From Clostridiales bacterium (GTDB taxonomy: Bacteria > Bacillota > Clostridia > Saccharofermentanales > UBA5734): a stretch of 6,450 nt of DNA. Shown in pieces: positions 1-5,865 of the stretch. The DNA is taken from NCBI GenBank assembly GCA_007135995.1, contig SLHU01000204.1, positions 1 through 6,450 on the forward strand. The letters run 5' to 3'. A program made the position numbers and the translations under genes. Numbering within the stretch: position 1 is the stretch's first letter; each line of letters starts with the position of its first letter. The notes under the pieces are model-generated. The model searched no databases, had not been told where the DNA came from, and saw only the letters and a list, made by a program, of their open reading frames with translations.

Positions 1-1007
1 AGATACGCTTCTTTATCATCAGCGTTCTCAATATACCGGCTAACCACTTCGGTGATCAGACCTGTTTCACCGTCCCATTCATCCGATGGCTCAGGCGCAG
101 ATAAAGCTGGCACAAAATGAAAATTCTCGTGCTGATCGGCCAGCGCGCCCATCTCATCCAGGTAATAAAGGTCTTTTTTTGTCACAGCACCAAAGAAAAA
201 GTGCATGTTCAAATCAAGTTCATTTTCCAGAACATGAAGAATAATCGATCGAATCGGTGCCAGGCCTGAACCGCCGGCTATCATCACCAGTTCTGTGCAG
301 TCACCGCGCAGATAGAAGTCGCCATAGGGTCCGCTGATCGTCACTGTGTCTCCTTCATTTAAAGCATCATGCACATAGGTTGTACAGACACCCTCCGGAA
401 CCAGCCGGACAATCAGCTCGATTGCTTCCTTGTCTGAAGGCACCGACGCGATCGAATAAGCCCTGAAAACACTTTCCTTTATTTTTGCGTATGGTTTTGT
501 GTGAAACTGTACATATTGTCCGGCTTTGAACTTTATGGACTCACCTTCAGGCAATTTCAGTCTGAGCCCTTTAATATCATGCGTCAGCTGCGTAATCGAT
601 TCAACCGTCGTCTGATAAGCGCGGATATTGAACAGCTCATCGGGTATCTTGATCACTAGATCTGTCTTTACCTTAACCTGGCAGGACAGCCTGTAGTTTT
701 GCTCTCTTTCTTCCTTTGTCAGATACGGTTCTTCTGTGGGCAACAGCGGTCCTGCACCAGAAATGATCTGTAGTTTACAAAGACCGCAGGTCGCTTTCCC
801 CCCGCATGCGGAGGGAATATAGATTTTATGGCCTGACAGTGATGACAGCAAAGATGACCCGCCGTCAACTGTCAGCTTTTTATCGCCATCATTGATGCTG
901 ATTTCACATTCACCATAATTATTGAAAAACGCGTCAGCGATCACACTGATCAGAGCCAGCGTTCCCGATATAACCGATATGCTGATAACAGTCATTAGAA
1001 TATTCAT
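1..1007 (-). CDS. nqrF: Na+-translocating NADH:quinone reductase subunit F, 3' end cut by window edge
   Basis: NADH-oxidising, FAD- and [2Fe-2S]-carrying entry subunit of the Nqr complex, anchored to the cytoplasmic face by one N-terminal helix (about residues 3-27). About 335 codons are visible; the C-terminal end of the NAD-binding domain lies outside the window. The ferredoxin domain has the plant-type cluster motif C68-x5-C74-x2-C77 (SACGGKATCGLC) and a fourth ligand at C109. The FAD-binding motif RAYSIAS is at 182-188, GPYGDF at 226-231, and the NAD-domain GGSGLAP at 245-251. The start is ATG at 1007 with GGGGAGG four bases upstream; nqrE ends 15 bases before it. It is the last visible gene of the operon. 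Compared with Vibrio NqrF (Cys70/76/79/111, RxYS from Arg210), the cysteines shift by 2 but RAYS by 28, so this protein lacks roughly 26 residues between the two domains. NqrF distinguishes Nqr from Rnf, which uses RnfB/RnfC instead. An Nqr-like ferredoxin-reductase partner of an Rnf-like membrane core is the alternative reading. Confidence 0.93.
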   Translation of the reverse strand, partial: MNILMTVISISVISGTLALISVIADAFFNNYGECEISINDGDKKLTVDGGSSLLSSLSGHKIYIPSACGGKATCGLCKLQIISGAGPLLPTEEPYLTKEEREQNYRLSCQVKVKTDLVIKIPDELFNIRAYQTTVESITQLTHDIKGLRLKLPEGESIKFKAGQYVQFHTKPYAKIKESVFRAYSIASVPSDKEAIELIVRLVPEGVCTTYVHDALNEGDTVTISGPYGDFYLRGDCTELVMIAGGSGLAPIRSIILHVLENELDLNMHFFFGAVTKKDLYYLDEMGALADQHENFHFVPALSAPEPSDEWDGETGLITEVVSRYIENADDKEAY

Positions 1008-1022
1008 GGTTCCTCCCCTACC

Positions 1023-1619
1023 TTATTGAATATTAAATATGCCGGAAAAACCAATGAAGGCAAGTGCCATGATGCCGGTAATGATAAAAGCAATACCAGG
1101 ACCTGCCAACCCTTTGGGAAGCTTCGTCTTGGCCATCTGTTCACGAATCGCCGCCAGCATGCTGATTGCCAGCCACCAGCCAAGGCCGCTGCCCAGGCCA
1201 AAAAAGGCGGATTGCAGCAGATTATAGTCGCGAATGACCATGAACAGCGTTGTGCCGAGTATGGCGCAGTTTACCGTAATCAGGGGCAGAAAGATCCCCA
1301 GCTTCACATGAAGATCCGGCAAAAACCGGTCCATGGCCATTTCAATGATCTGGACAGATGCAGCGATAATCATGATAAAAACGATGTATTGCAGATACTC
1401 CAGACCAAAGGGGACAATAACCGCGTGATAAACGGCGTAATTGATCAGGGTTGTCACCAGCATGACAAGCGTTACCGATTTGCCCAGACCGGATGCAGTC
1501 TTATATTCGCTTGAAATGGATATATACGAACACATGCCCAGAAAGTTTGACAAAATCATATTACTGGTCAGAATTGAGGCAAAAAAGATAATCAGAGGGT
1601 TGATTGAGTTTTCAAACAT
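1023..1619 (-). CDS. nqrE: Na+-translocating NADH:quinone reductase subunit E (NqrE/RnfA family)
   Basis: Integral membrane subunit that, with NqrD, forms the inverted-topology pair holding the intramembrane [2Fe-2S] centre and helping build the cation path. It has 198 aa, the same length as Vibrio NqrE, with about six hydrophobic helices. The two expected ligands are present: C30 in FLGMCSY and C118 in TVNCAILG. Other family marks include the charged helix QIIEMAMDRFLPDLH (about 90-104) and the Gly-rich GLGSGLGWWLA. The start is ATG at 1619 with AAAGGAG six bases upstream. It lies 21 bases after nqrD and 15 before nqrF. RnfA is the closest paralogue and has a similar size and motifs; the call of NqrE rather than RnfA rests on the adjoining nqrF and on the B-C-D-E-F gene order. 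Confidence 0.93.
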   Translation of the reverse strand: MFENSINPLIIFFASILTSNMILSNFLGMCSYISISSEYKTASGLGKSVTLVMLVTTLINYAVYHAVIVPFGLEYLQYIVFIMIIAASVQIIEMAMDRFLPDLHVKLGIFLPLITVNCAILGTTLFMVIRDYNLLQSAFFGLGSGLGWWLAISMLAAIREQMAKTKLPKGLAGPGIAFIITGIMALAFIGFSGIFNIQ

Positions 1620-1640
1620 CAGTGGCTCCTTTCTGCCTGC

Positions 1641-2252
1641 TTATGGTTTTTTCTTGCCCTTTGGCGCGAAAAGGTTGGATGATATCCAGATCAGTACACC
1701 TATGATAAAGAAGGCAGCCGGCGGCATCACCATAATGGTCCAGGGTTCAAATGAAACAAATGATATTTCATAACCAAACAAAGTGCCAAACCCAAGAAAT
1801 TCCCTGAAAAACGAAATAATCAGCAATACAACTGTATAGCCAACACCAGCAAAGAAGCCGTCAAGCAGGGAAAGCAGCGGCGGATTTTTCTGCGCGAACG
1901 CTTCGGCTCTTCCCATAATAATACAGTTCGTGATAATCAGGCCCACGTAAGGGCCAAGTGCCTTACTGATTTCCGGCAGATTGGCTTTAAGAAATATATC
2001 AACCAGAATGACGTACGACGCGATAATCAGCGTCATCACGATCATTCGAATGCGATATGGGGTATAATTCCTCAGGAGAGAGATCGTCAGACTCGACAAA
2101 GCTGTGACGAACATCAGCCCGAGTCCCATTACCAATGAATTTGTCATCAGATTGGTGACCGCCAAAGCTGAACAGATGCCTAGAATCTGACGCAGCACCT
2201 GATTTTCTTTCCATGTGTTTCGTGCAATAACACTGCGGACATTCTCAGCCAT
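1641..2252 (-). CDS. nqrD: Na+-translocating NADH:quinone reductase subunit D (NqrD/RnfE family)
   Basis: Six-helix membrane subunit that pairs with NqrE around the intramembrane iron-sulfur centre. With the start used here it has 203 aa (Vibrio NqrD about 210). The cluster ligands are C27 in ILGICSALAVT and C110 in IITNCIIMGRAEAFA; the latter is a strong family signature. A conserved Gly/aromatic stretch LLDGFFAGVGYT and FFREFLGFGTLFG follow, and the C-terminus is basic (KGKKKP). I chose ATG 2252 over an upstream in-frame codon at 2285 because GGAGG (2262-2266) lies nine bases before it and the family begins close to this Met. The start overlaps the end of nqrC by eight bases, so translation is probably coupled. 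RnfE is the alternative name; the context favours NqrD. Confidence 0.92.
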   Translation of the reverse strand: MAENVRSVIARNTWKENQVLRQILGICSALAVTNLMTNSLVMGLGLMFVTALSSLTISLLRNYTPYRIRMIVMTLIIASYVILVDIFLKANLPEISKALGPYVGLIITNCIIMGRAEAFAQKNPPLLSLLDGFFAGVGYTVVLLIISFFREFLGFGTLFGYEISFVSFEPWTIMVMPPAAFFIIGVLIWISSNLFAPKGKKKP

Positions 2253-2832
2253 TGAGCGCCACCTCCAGTTCACGGATTTTTTCATCTAACACGTTATTCA
2301 GGATATTCAAAACCGAATTAGAGGTTCCCGTCGCACCCGTAATGGCATCGAGCCGATCATCATAGGCAAGGGTTACTTCTTCACTGATATCAATCCCTCT
2401 GAACTGCTCCAGAAAGTCGGTTTCATCAATGCGGCCGCCCAATCCCGGCGTCTCACTGTGTTCAGTGAAAATCAGGCCGGTAAGCTGTGTGATATCCGGA
2501 CTGACACCAACATATCCATTCATGGTCCCCCATACACCTGAACCACTGATCGGGATGGCGTAAGCCAGCACCTCTTCTCCATCAAGATGCACATATAACT
2601 GAATGTCAGCGATCGTCTGCTCTTCGACATGCTCTTCAAACCGGTCGAGCACCGCTTCCGCTTCACCTTCTGTATCAAGCTCAAAGACATACAGCACCGC
2701 GCGTCTGTCTTCAAGAAGCTCATTGGCTTCAATGCGGGGCAGATAAATCTCGTTGGTCAAACTGAGCATTAACGCGAAGACGGCACTCACGACCAGCATA
2801 AAAGCGATTGTATAATATGGATTATCCTTCAT
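2245..2832 (-). CDS. nqrC: Na+-translocating NADH:quinone reductase subunit C, FMN-carrying (NqrC/RnfG family)
   Basis: One N-terminal membrane helix (about residues 6-27) followed by a soluble domain on the outer face that carries covalently bound FMN. With the start chosen it has 195 aa, close to RnfG and clearly shorter than Vibrio NqrC (about 257). The flavinylation motif D-x-x-S/T-G-A-T is seen as DAITGAT, with T168 as the expected attachment residue; ApbE normally makes this bond. Family motifs GSGVWGTMNGYVG and SETPGLGGRI come before it. ATG 2832 overlaps the nqrB stop as ATGA and has AGGTGA four bases upstream; an in-frame GTG at 2859 would add nine residues and has no comparable ribosome site. 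The region between helix and flavin domain is acidic (many Glu/Asp). Confidence 0.92.
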   Translation of the reverse strand: MKDNPYYTIAFMLVVSAVFALMLSLTNEIYLPRIEANELLEDRRAVLYVFELDTEGEAEAVLDRFEEHVEEQTIADIQLYVHLDGEEVLAYAIPISGSGVWGTMNGYVGVSPDITQLTGLIFTEHSETPGLGGRIDETDFLEQFRGIDISEEVTLAYDDRLDAITGATGTSNSVLNILNNVLDEKIRELEVALNG

Positions 2833-3788
2833 GTGCTCACCTGCTTTCTTGCTTTCCACGTCCTGACATGCCGATCAAGTAACGGGACAAACGCGTTAGC
2901 GATCAGAACAGCAAAGGTTGTGCCTTCTGCGAACAGCGAGTAATTCCTGATCACAACCACAAGCAGCCCGATCAGCGCACCATATATGTATCTGGAAAAA
3001 TCCTGTTTCGGACCAGAGATGGGATCTGTGGCCATAAAGACCGCAGCGAACAGAAAACTGCCGCTGAGCAGTGAATAAAGCGGATTAGCCGGGGTCTGGC
3101 TGGTCAGAAAAAGAATCAGGCTGAAAACAGAAAAAGAAATCATGCAAGACAGCATGATGCGCCAGGAAGCGGTTTTTGTCACCAGCAGGTAGACAGCTGC
3201 CGCCAGAATCAGAATTGCGCTTGTTTCACCCAGAGAACCTGCGACCCGGCCGCTGATCAGATCCAGCCAGGGGACGGTTTCGCCGGACGCGATGATACCG
3301 ATGGGTGTAGCAGCTGAAACAGCATCGGTTTCATAGCCGCGGATAAACTGAGCAAAGCCGCCCGGGAAGCCTTGAAATGGTTCGGTCCAGGAAATAGTCA
3401 TATAGGCAGGAAATGAGATGAAAATCAGACTGCGGCCAACCAGAGCCGGATTAAAGATGTTCTTGCCAAATCCGCCAAACACCCCTTTGCCGAAAACGAT
3501 ACCGAAAACAATGCCAACGACCGCAATCCAATAAGGAACAGTCGGCGGCAGGGTAAGGGTGAAAAGCAGGCAGGTGACAAACAACGCTTCGGAAACTTTT
3601 GCCTTGCTGCCGTTGATCAGCCACATCATGCCATATTCGGACAGGATACCGGCAGCGGTCACCACAGCCAGTACGGTCAGCACACGCCAGCCAAACAGAT
3701 AGATTGAAAAAATTAAAATTGGCAGCAGGCTGATCAGAACCTTTGTCATAATTTTCTGCTTAAGAAAATAATTTTTAATTTGAATCAT
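2829..3788 (-). CDS. nqrB: Na+-translocating NADH:quinone reductase subunit B, short form (NqrB/RnfD family)
   Basis: Large polytopic subunit that binds FMN covalently and, in Nqr, contributes the quinone site and the cation route. About ten hydrophobic helices. The flavinylation motif DAVSAAT is at 155-161, with T161 the expected FMN residue. The signature GVFGGFGKNIFNPALVGRS (about 102-120) resembles NqrB more than RnfD; its Gly-Gly pair corresponds to the region linked to quinone/HQNO effects in Vibrio. GSLGETSA (about 184-191) and FMATDPISGP (about 251-260) are also typical. At 319 aa it is RnfD-sized and lacks much of the N-terminal extension of Vibrio NqrB (about 415 aa). The start is ATG 3788 with GGGGGAG only three bases upstream; the N-terminus (FLKQKIM) fits the family. 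It is first in the operon, so no nqrA precedes it. Confidence 0.9.
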   Translation of the reverse strand: MIQIKNYFLKQKIMTKVLISLLPILIFSIYLFGWRVLTVLAVVTAAGILSEYGMMWLINGSKAKVSEALFVTCLLFTLTLPPTVPYWIAVVGIVFGIVFGKGVFGGFGKNIFNPALVGRSLIFISFPAYMTISWTEPFQGFPGGFAQFIRGYETDAVSAATPIGIIASGETVPWLDLISGRVAGSLGETSAILILAAAVYLLVTKTASWRIMLSCMISFSVFSLILFLTSQTPANPLYSLLSGSFLFAAVFMATDPISGPKQDFSRYIYGALIGLLVVVIRNYSLFAEGTTFAVLIANAFVPLLDRHVRTWKARKQVST

Positions 3789-3902
3789 AAGCTCCCCCGT
3801 ATTGAGCAGAAAGGTACAGGTATTGTTGTTTTTTGTTATTCAGAATATCACTAAACCTATCCTATTTACAAGAAGGCTTGATCAAATGCAACAGTGACTG
3901 AT

Positions 3903-3916
3903 CTGTACTTATACAG
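3903..3916. promoter_or_regulatory. Palindrome over the nqr -10 and start site, candidate operator
   Basis: CTGTA CTTA TACAG is a perfect inverted repeat with five-base arms and a four-base centre. It overlaps the last two bases of the predicted -10 element and the expected transcription start of the nqr operon, which is where a repressor would act. It resembles an E. coli LexA box in its ends (CTGT...ACAG) but is two bases too short, so I do not name a regulator. A short palindrome in AT-rich DNA can arise by chance. Confidence 0.35.
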
Positions 3917-3943
3917 TATAGCTGAACAAAAATCGATTGTGAA
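3915..3943 (-). promoter_or_regulatory. Promoter of the nqrBCDEF operon
   Basis: Read on the minus strand, TTCACA (3943-3938) is followed by a 17-base spacer and TATACT (3920-3915). Each hexamer matches the sigma-A consensus at five of six positions. Transcription would begin near 3908, about 120 bases before the nqrB ATG. It points into the operon and is the best promoter in the window, which supports nqrB being the true first gene. Prediction from sequence only. Confidence 0.6.
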
Positions 3944-3967
3944 CTATATGCCGAAAATAAAACCAGC

Positions 3968-3996
3968 TTGCGGCAATTTGTGATAGACGTTAAAAT
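3968..3996 (+). promoter_or_regulatory. Candidate promoter for the pyruvate-kinase-like/AEC operon
   Basis: TTGCGG (3968-3973), a 17-base spacer, then TAAAAT (3991-3996). The -10 matches the consensus at five of six positions; the -35 keeps only TTG plus spacing. It faces the plus-strand genes and stands back to back with the nqr promoter, the two -35 elements being about 25 bases apart. It would give an unusually long leader of about 240 bases before the ATG at 4241. Confidence 0.4.
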
Positions 3997-4165
3997 AAAC
4001 CGAACTTGATCAGCATGAATGAGACGCTGTCGTATTTCATTATGGCAGCCTCATCCAGGCAGTAAATTGACCCGTCTGCCCTGTGACAATCAGCCATTTA
4101 CGCCAGACACGGGCAGTCAAAAATTTGTGCAGACCGAAGCAGTCAAAAGACATTCATTGCGAGAT

Positions 4166-4172
4166 AAGGAGG
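4166..4172 (+). promoter_or_regulatory. Strong Shine-Dalgarno without an obvious partner gene
   Basis: AAGGAGG is a near-perfect ribosome site, yet it is about 70 bases upstream of the likely ATG of the pyruvate-kinase-like gene (4241). The codon at best spacing (six bases) is TTG 4179, which opens a 21-codon frame. An in-frame TTG at 4187 would put residues on the front of the pyruvate-kinase-like protein that the family does not have, at a poor 14-base spacing. Confidence 0.45.
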
Positions 4173-4178
4173 CGGCAG

Positions 4179-4244
4179 TTGCTGCATTGCTGCTGGTCAC
4201 ATACCGGCAGCAGGGCGCATTGGCAGGACTGCAAAAAAAGATGA
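4179..4244 (+). CDS. Possible 21-codon leader peptide
   Basis: TTG 4179 sits six bases after AAGGAGG. The frame runs 21 codons and its TGA (4242-4244) overlaps the next gene's ATG (4241-4243) as ATGA, the classic arrangement for translational coupling. The peptide would be rich in Cys, Trp, His and basic residues (ends QDCKKR) and has no domain that I recognise. The gene after it has only a weak A-rich ribosome site of its own, so coupling would explain its translation. Against it: the TTG start and small size, and a 21-codon frame can occur by chance. An imperfect stem (CTGCTG 4190-4195 with CAGCAG 4208-4213) lies inside it. Confidence 0.25.
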   Translation: MLHCCWSHTGSRAHWQDCKKR

Positions 4245-4825
4245 TAACATTTGTTAAACCAGGTCCGGAAAACGCATCTGACACACTTGATCATGCCTTG
4301 CAGGCGGCAGCAGCGAAAGGCATTCAGTCTGTTGTCCTGGCCAGCAACAGCGGCCAGACAGCTTTCATGCTGCTTGATAAAATCAAAAAAGTCAGCCCGG
4401 CTCAAACCTTCAGGCCCGTCATCGTGACGCATGTCTGTGAGTTTAAGCAGGGGACGGTTCAGGAGCTTTCCGACATTGATCGACGCAAGCTTGAATCAGA
4501 GGGCTGCAGGGTTGTTACCGCAGCCCATGCGCTGTCTGCCGGGGAAAGAAGCTTCAGCAGCACGTTCGGCGGCACAAGCCGGCTGGAAGTGACGGCTCAT
4601 ACGCTCCGGCTGTTCGGACAGGGCACGAAAGTCGCGCTTGAAATCGGACTGATGGCGCGTGATGCCGGAGCCATAAAGCCAGGCGAACCTGTTATCGCGA
4701 TCGGCGGCAGCGGCAGGGGCGCCGATACAGCCATTATACTGACCCCAGGCACGTCATCGTCTTTGCTGAGCAGTCAGATCCATGAAATCATCTGTAAACC
4801 TGGTTTATATAAGGGAGACGAGTAA
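4241..4825 (+). CDS. Pyruvate kinase alpha/beta (C-terminal) domain-like protein, free-standing
   Basis: A 194-aa soluble protein resembling only the C-terminal domain of pyruvate kinase, the part that binds allosteric effectors, without the catalytic barrel. Visible marks: KPGPEN at 6-11, the phosphate-loop-like SNSGQTA at 35-41 (compare TKSGRSA in animal pyruvate kinase), VIVTHV, an ATHALS-like AAHALSAGE, FGGTSRLEVTAHTLRLFGQG, and the glycine loop GGSGRGADTA at about 155-164, ending with the family's EIICKP. This family is common in clostridia, Thermotogae and archaea and its function is not established. ATG 4241 was chosen because homologues begin just before KPGxEN; the open frame extends upstream to 4019, but that 74-residue extension looks non-coding. 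It lies one base before the AEC carrier gene, so they are probably co-transcribed. A role in sensing a phosphorylated metabolite is only a guess. Confidence 0.82.
   Translation: MITFVKPGPENASDTLDHALQAAAAKGIQSVVLASNSGQTAFMLLDKIKKVSPAQTFRPVIVTHVCEFKQGTVQELSDIDRRKLESEGCRVVTAAHALSAGERSFSSTFGGTSRLEVTAHTLRLFGQGTKVALEIGLMARDAGAIKPGEPVIAIGGSGRGADTAIILTPGTSSSLLSSQIHEIICKPGLYKGDE
4811..4817 (+). promoter_or_regulatory. Ribosome site that decides the TTG start of the AEC carrier
   Basis: AAGGGAG ends nine bases before TTG 4827. The alternative ATG at 4782 lies inside the preceding gene, has no such site, and would add 15 polar residues absent from the family. Confidence 0.65.
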
Positions 4826-4826
4826 A

Positions 4827-5789
4827 TTGAGTGTAATTCTTCAGATCCTTACGAATAATATTGTCCCGCTGTTCGTTCTGATTATATTAGGGTTTGCACT
4901 TGACAAGCTGTTTGAGCTGGACATCAACAGTCTGACAAAAATCAGTTTTTATGTTTTCGTTCCGGCTTTCACCTTCGTCAATCTCTACCAGACAACGATC
5001 GAGATTGACGCGCTTATGGCCATGCTGGTTACCGCCCTGGTGATGGCAGCCAACATGCTGGTCAGCTTTCTGATCGCCAAAGTGAGACGCTATGATGAGT
5101 CACTGACAAGCGCTTTTCAAAATTCAGTTATGTTTTACAACTCAGGCAATATAGGCATACCCGTGATCACACTCGTTTTCAGCAGCAGCGCTTATCTGGT
5201 TAATGGCAGCTCACCTTACCTTTCACTGGCTCTGACGATTCAGATCATGGTCCTGGTTATACAAAACACCATTATGAACACGTTCGGCTTTTATAATGCC
5301 GGAAAAGCAAACAGCCGCTGGTACGAAGCAGTCGCGGTTATGTTTCGCATGCCGGCAATCTATATGGTGGGGCTGGCGTTTCTTCTGAAAACTTTTCCCT
5401 ATGATTTCACCCGGCTGCCTGTCTGGCCTGCCCTGGAATATGCCCGAAATGGTCTGGTTCCAGTCGCCTTGCTGACGCTTGGCGTGCAACTGTCAAAAAG
5501 TCAGATAAGGCTTAAAAACCGAACTGTTTATCTGGCTGTCTTCACGCGCCTGGTGCTTGGCCCCCTCTTCGCTCTGGCATTCATATATCTGCTGCGTTTA
5601 GAGGGTGTGGTGGCACAGGTGCTGATGATATCTGCCGCCGTACCAACCGCTGTTAATGTCGCCCTGATCGCTGTTGAATGTGACAACCAGCCGGACTTCT
5701 CAACCCAGGTGGTTGTGATTTCCACTATTGCCAGCAGTATCACCCTGACAGGTGTGATCTATTTCGCAACCAGATTGTTTCCGGTTTAG
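4827..5789 (+). CDS. AEC (auxin efflux carrier) family transporter
   Basis: A 320-aa integral membrane protein with about ten hydrophobic helices in two repeated halves, the usual size for bacterial AEC carriers (MleP/MdcF relatives, which move malate, malonate and other carboxylates). Visible family marks: the N-terminus ILQILTNNIVPLFVLIILGF, the half-helix motif YNSGNIGIP at about 104-112, a second-half LTLGVQL, and the broken-helix AAVPTAVNVALIA followed by an acidic loop and a Ser/Thr-rich last helix. Translation most likely starts at TTG 4827, one base after the upstream stop. The partner gene suggests a link to pyruvate or organic-acid metabolism, but the substrate cannot be read from the sequence. 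It converges on mscL. Confidence 0.88.
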   Translation: MSVILQILTNNIVPLFVLIILGFALDKLFELDINSLTKISFYVFVPAFTFVNLYQTTIEIDALMAMLVTALVMAANMLVSFLIAKVRRYDESLTSAFQNSVMFYNSGNIGIPVITLVFSSSAYLVNGSSPYLSLALTIQIMVLVIQNTIMNTFGFYNAGKANSRWYEAVAVMFRMPAIYMVGLAFLLKTFPYDFTRLPVWPALEYARNGLVPVALLTLGVQLSKSQIRLKNRTVYLAVFTRLVLGPLFALAFIYLLRLEGVVAQVLMISAAVPTAVNVALIAVECDNQPDFSTQVVVISTIASSITLTGVIYFATRLFPV

Positions 5790-5799
5790 CGGCTAAAGA

Positions 5800-5837
5800 C
5801 CATAGCAGAAGCCCTTGCCTGGATCCGCTTTGCATGG
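5800..5837. terminator. Possible bidirectional terminator hairpin between convergent genes
   Basis: CCAT, GCA and AAGC on the left pair with GCTT, TGC and ATGG on the right: 11 pairs with two single-base bulges on the left arm and a 14-base loop. It sits between the ends of the AEC gene (5789) and mscL (5866). No clear T-run follows on the plus strand; on the minus strand TCTTT follows. The position is apt but the structure is weak. Confidence 0.3.
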
Positions 5838-5865
5838 CCATATACTGTTTATCAGACTGACAGAA

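Larger units (their letters stand above)
3789..4240. other. Divergent intergenic control region between nqrB and the pyruvate-kinase-like gene
   Basis: No credible protein gene lies in these roughly 450 bases. It is AT-richer than the flanking genes between about 3789 and 4010. It holds the nqr promoter, a palindrome over its -10, an opposite-facing candidate promoter, a stem-prone segment at 4076-4116 (CTGCCC/GGGCAG arms) and a strong AAGGAGG at 4166-4172. The predicted nqr leader RNA is about 120 bases, A-rich before the nqrB ribosome site; GTACAG (3814-3819) and CTGTAC (3903-3908) are inverted copies that could pair within it. I saw no T-box, S-box or other riboswitch core that I recognise. 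Confidence 0.7.

Noticed and set aside
1026..1514. 162-codon plus-strand open frame opposite nqrE
   Set aside because: Shadow of a clearly conserved membrane gene; the composition is not protein-like.
1..3788. Calling the operon rnf (RnfD, G, E, A)
   Set aside because: rnfB and rnfC are missing, nqrF is present, and the NqrB signature is Nqr-like, although subunit sizes lean towards Rnf.
3903..3916. SOS (LexA) box at the palindrome
   Set aside because: The E. coli box is 16 bases (CTG-N10-CAG) and this is 14; it also does not match the Gram-positive CGAAC...GTTCG form.
4015..4065. 16-codon ATG frame at 4015
   Set aside because: No ribosome site precedes it and nothing in the peptide is recognisable.
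4076..4116. Hairpin CTGCCC...GGGCAG as a terminator or attenuator
   Set aside because: Only six clean pairs, a long loop and no T-run after it.
4019..4240. 74-residue N-terminal extension of the pyruvate-kinase-like protein starting at ATG 4019
   Set aside because: The residues look non-coding, there is no ribosome site at 4019, and homologues begin just before the KPGxEN motif, which fits ATG 4241.
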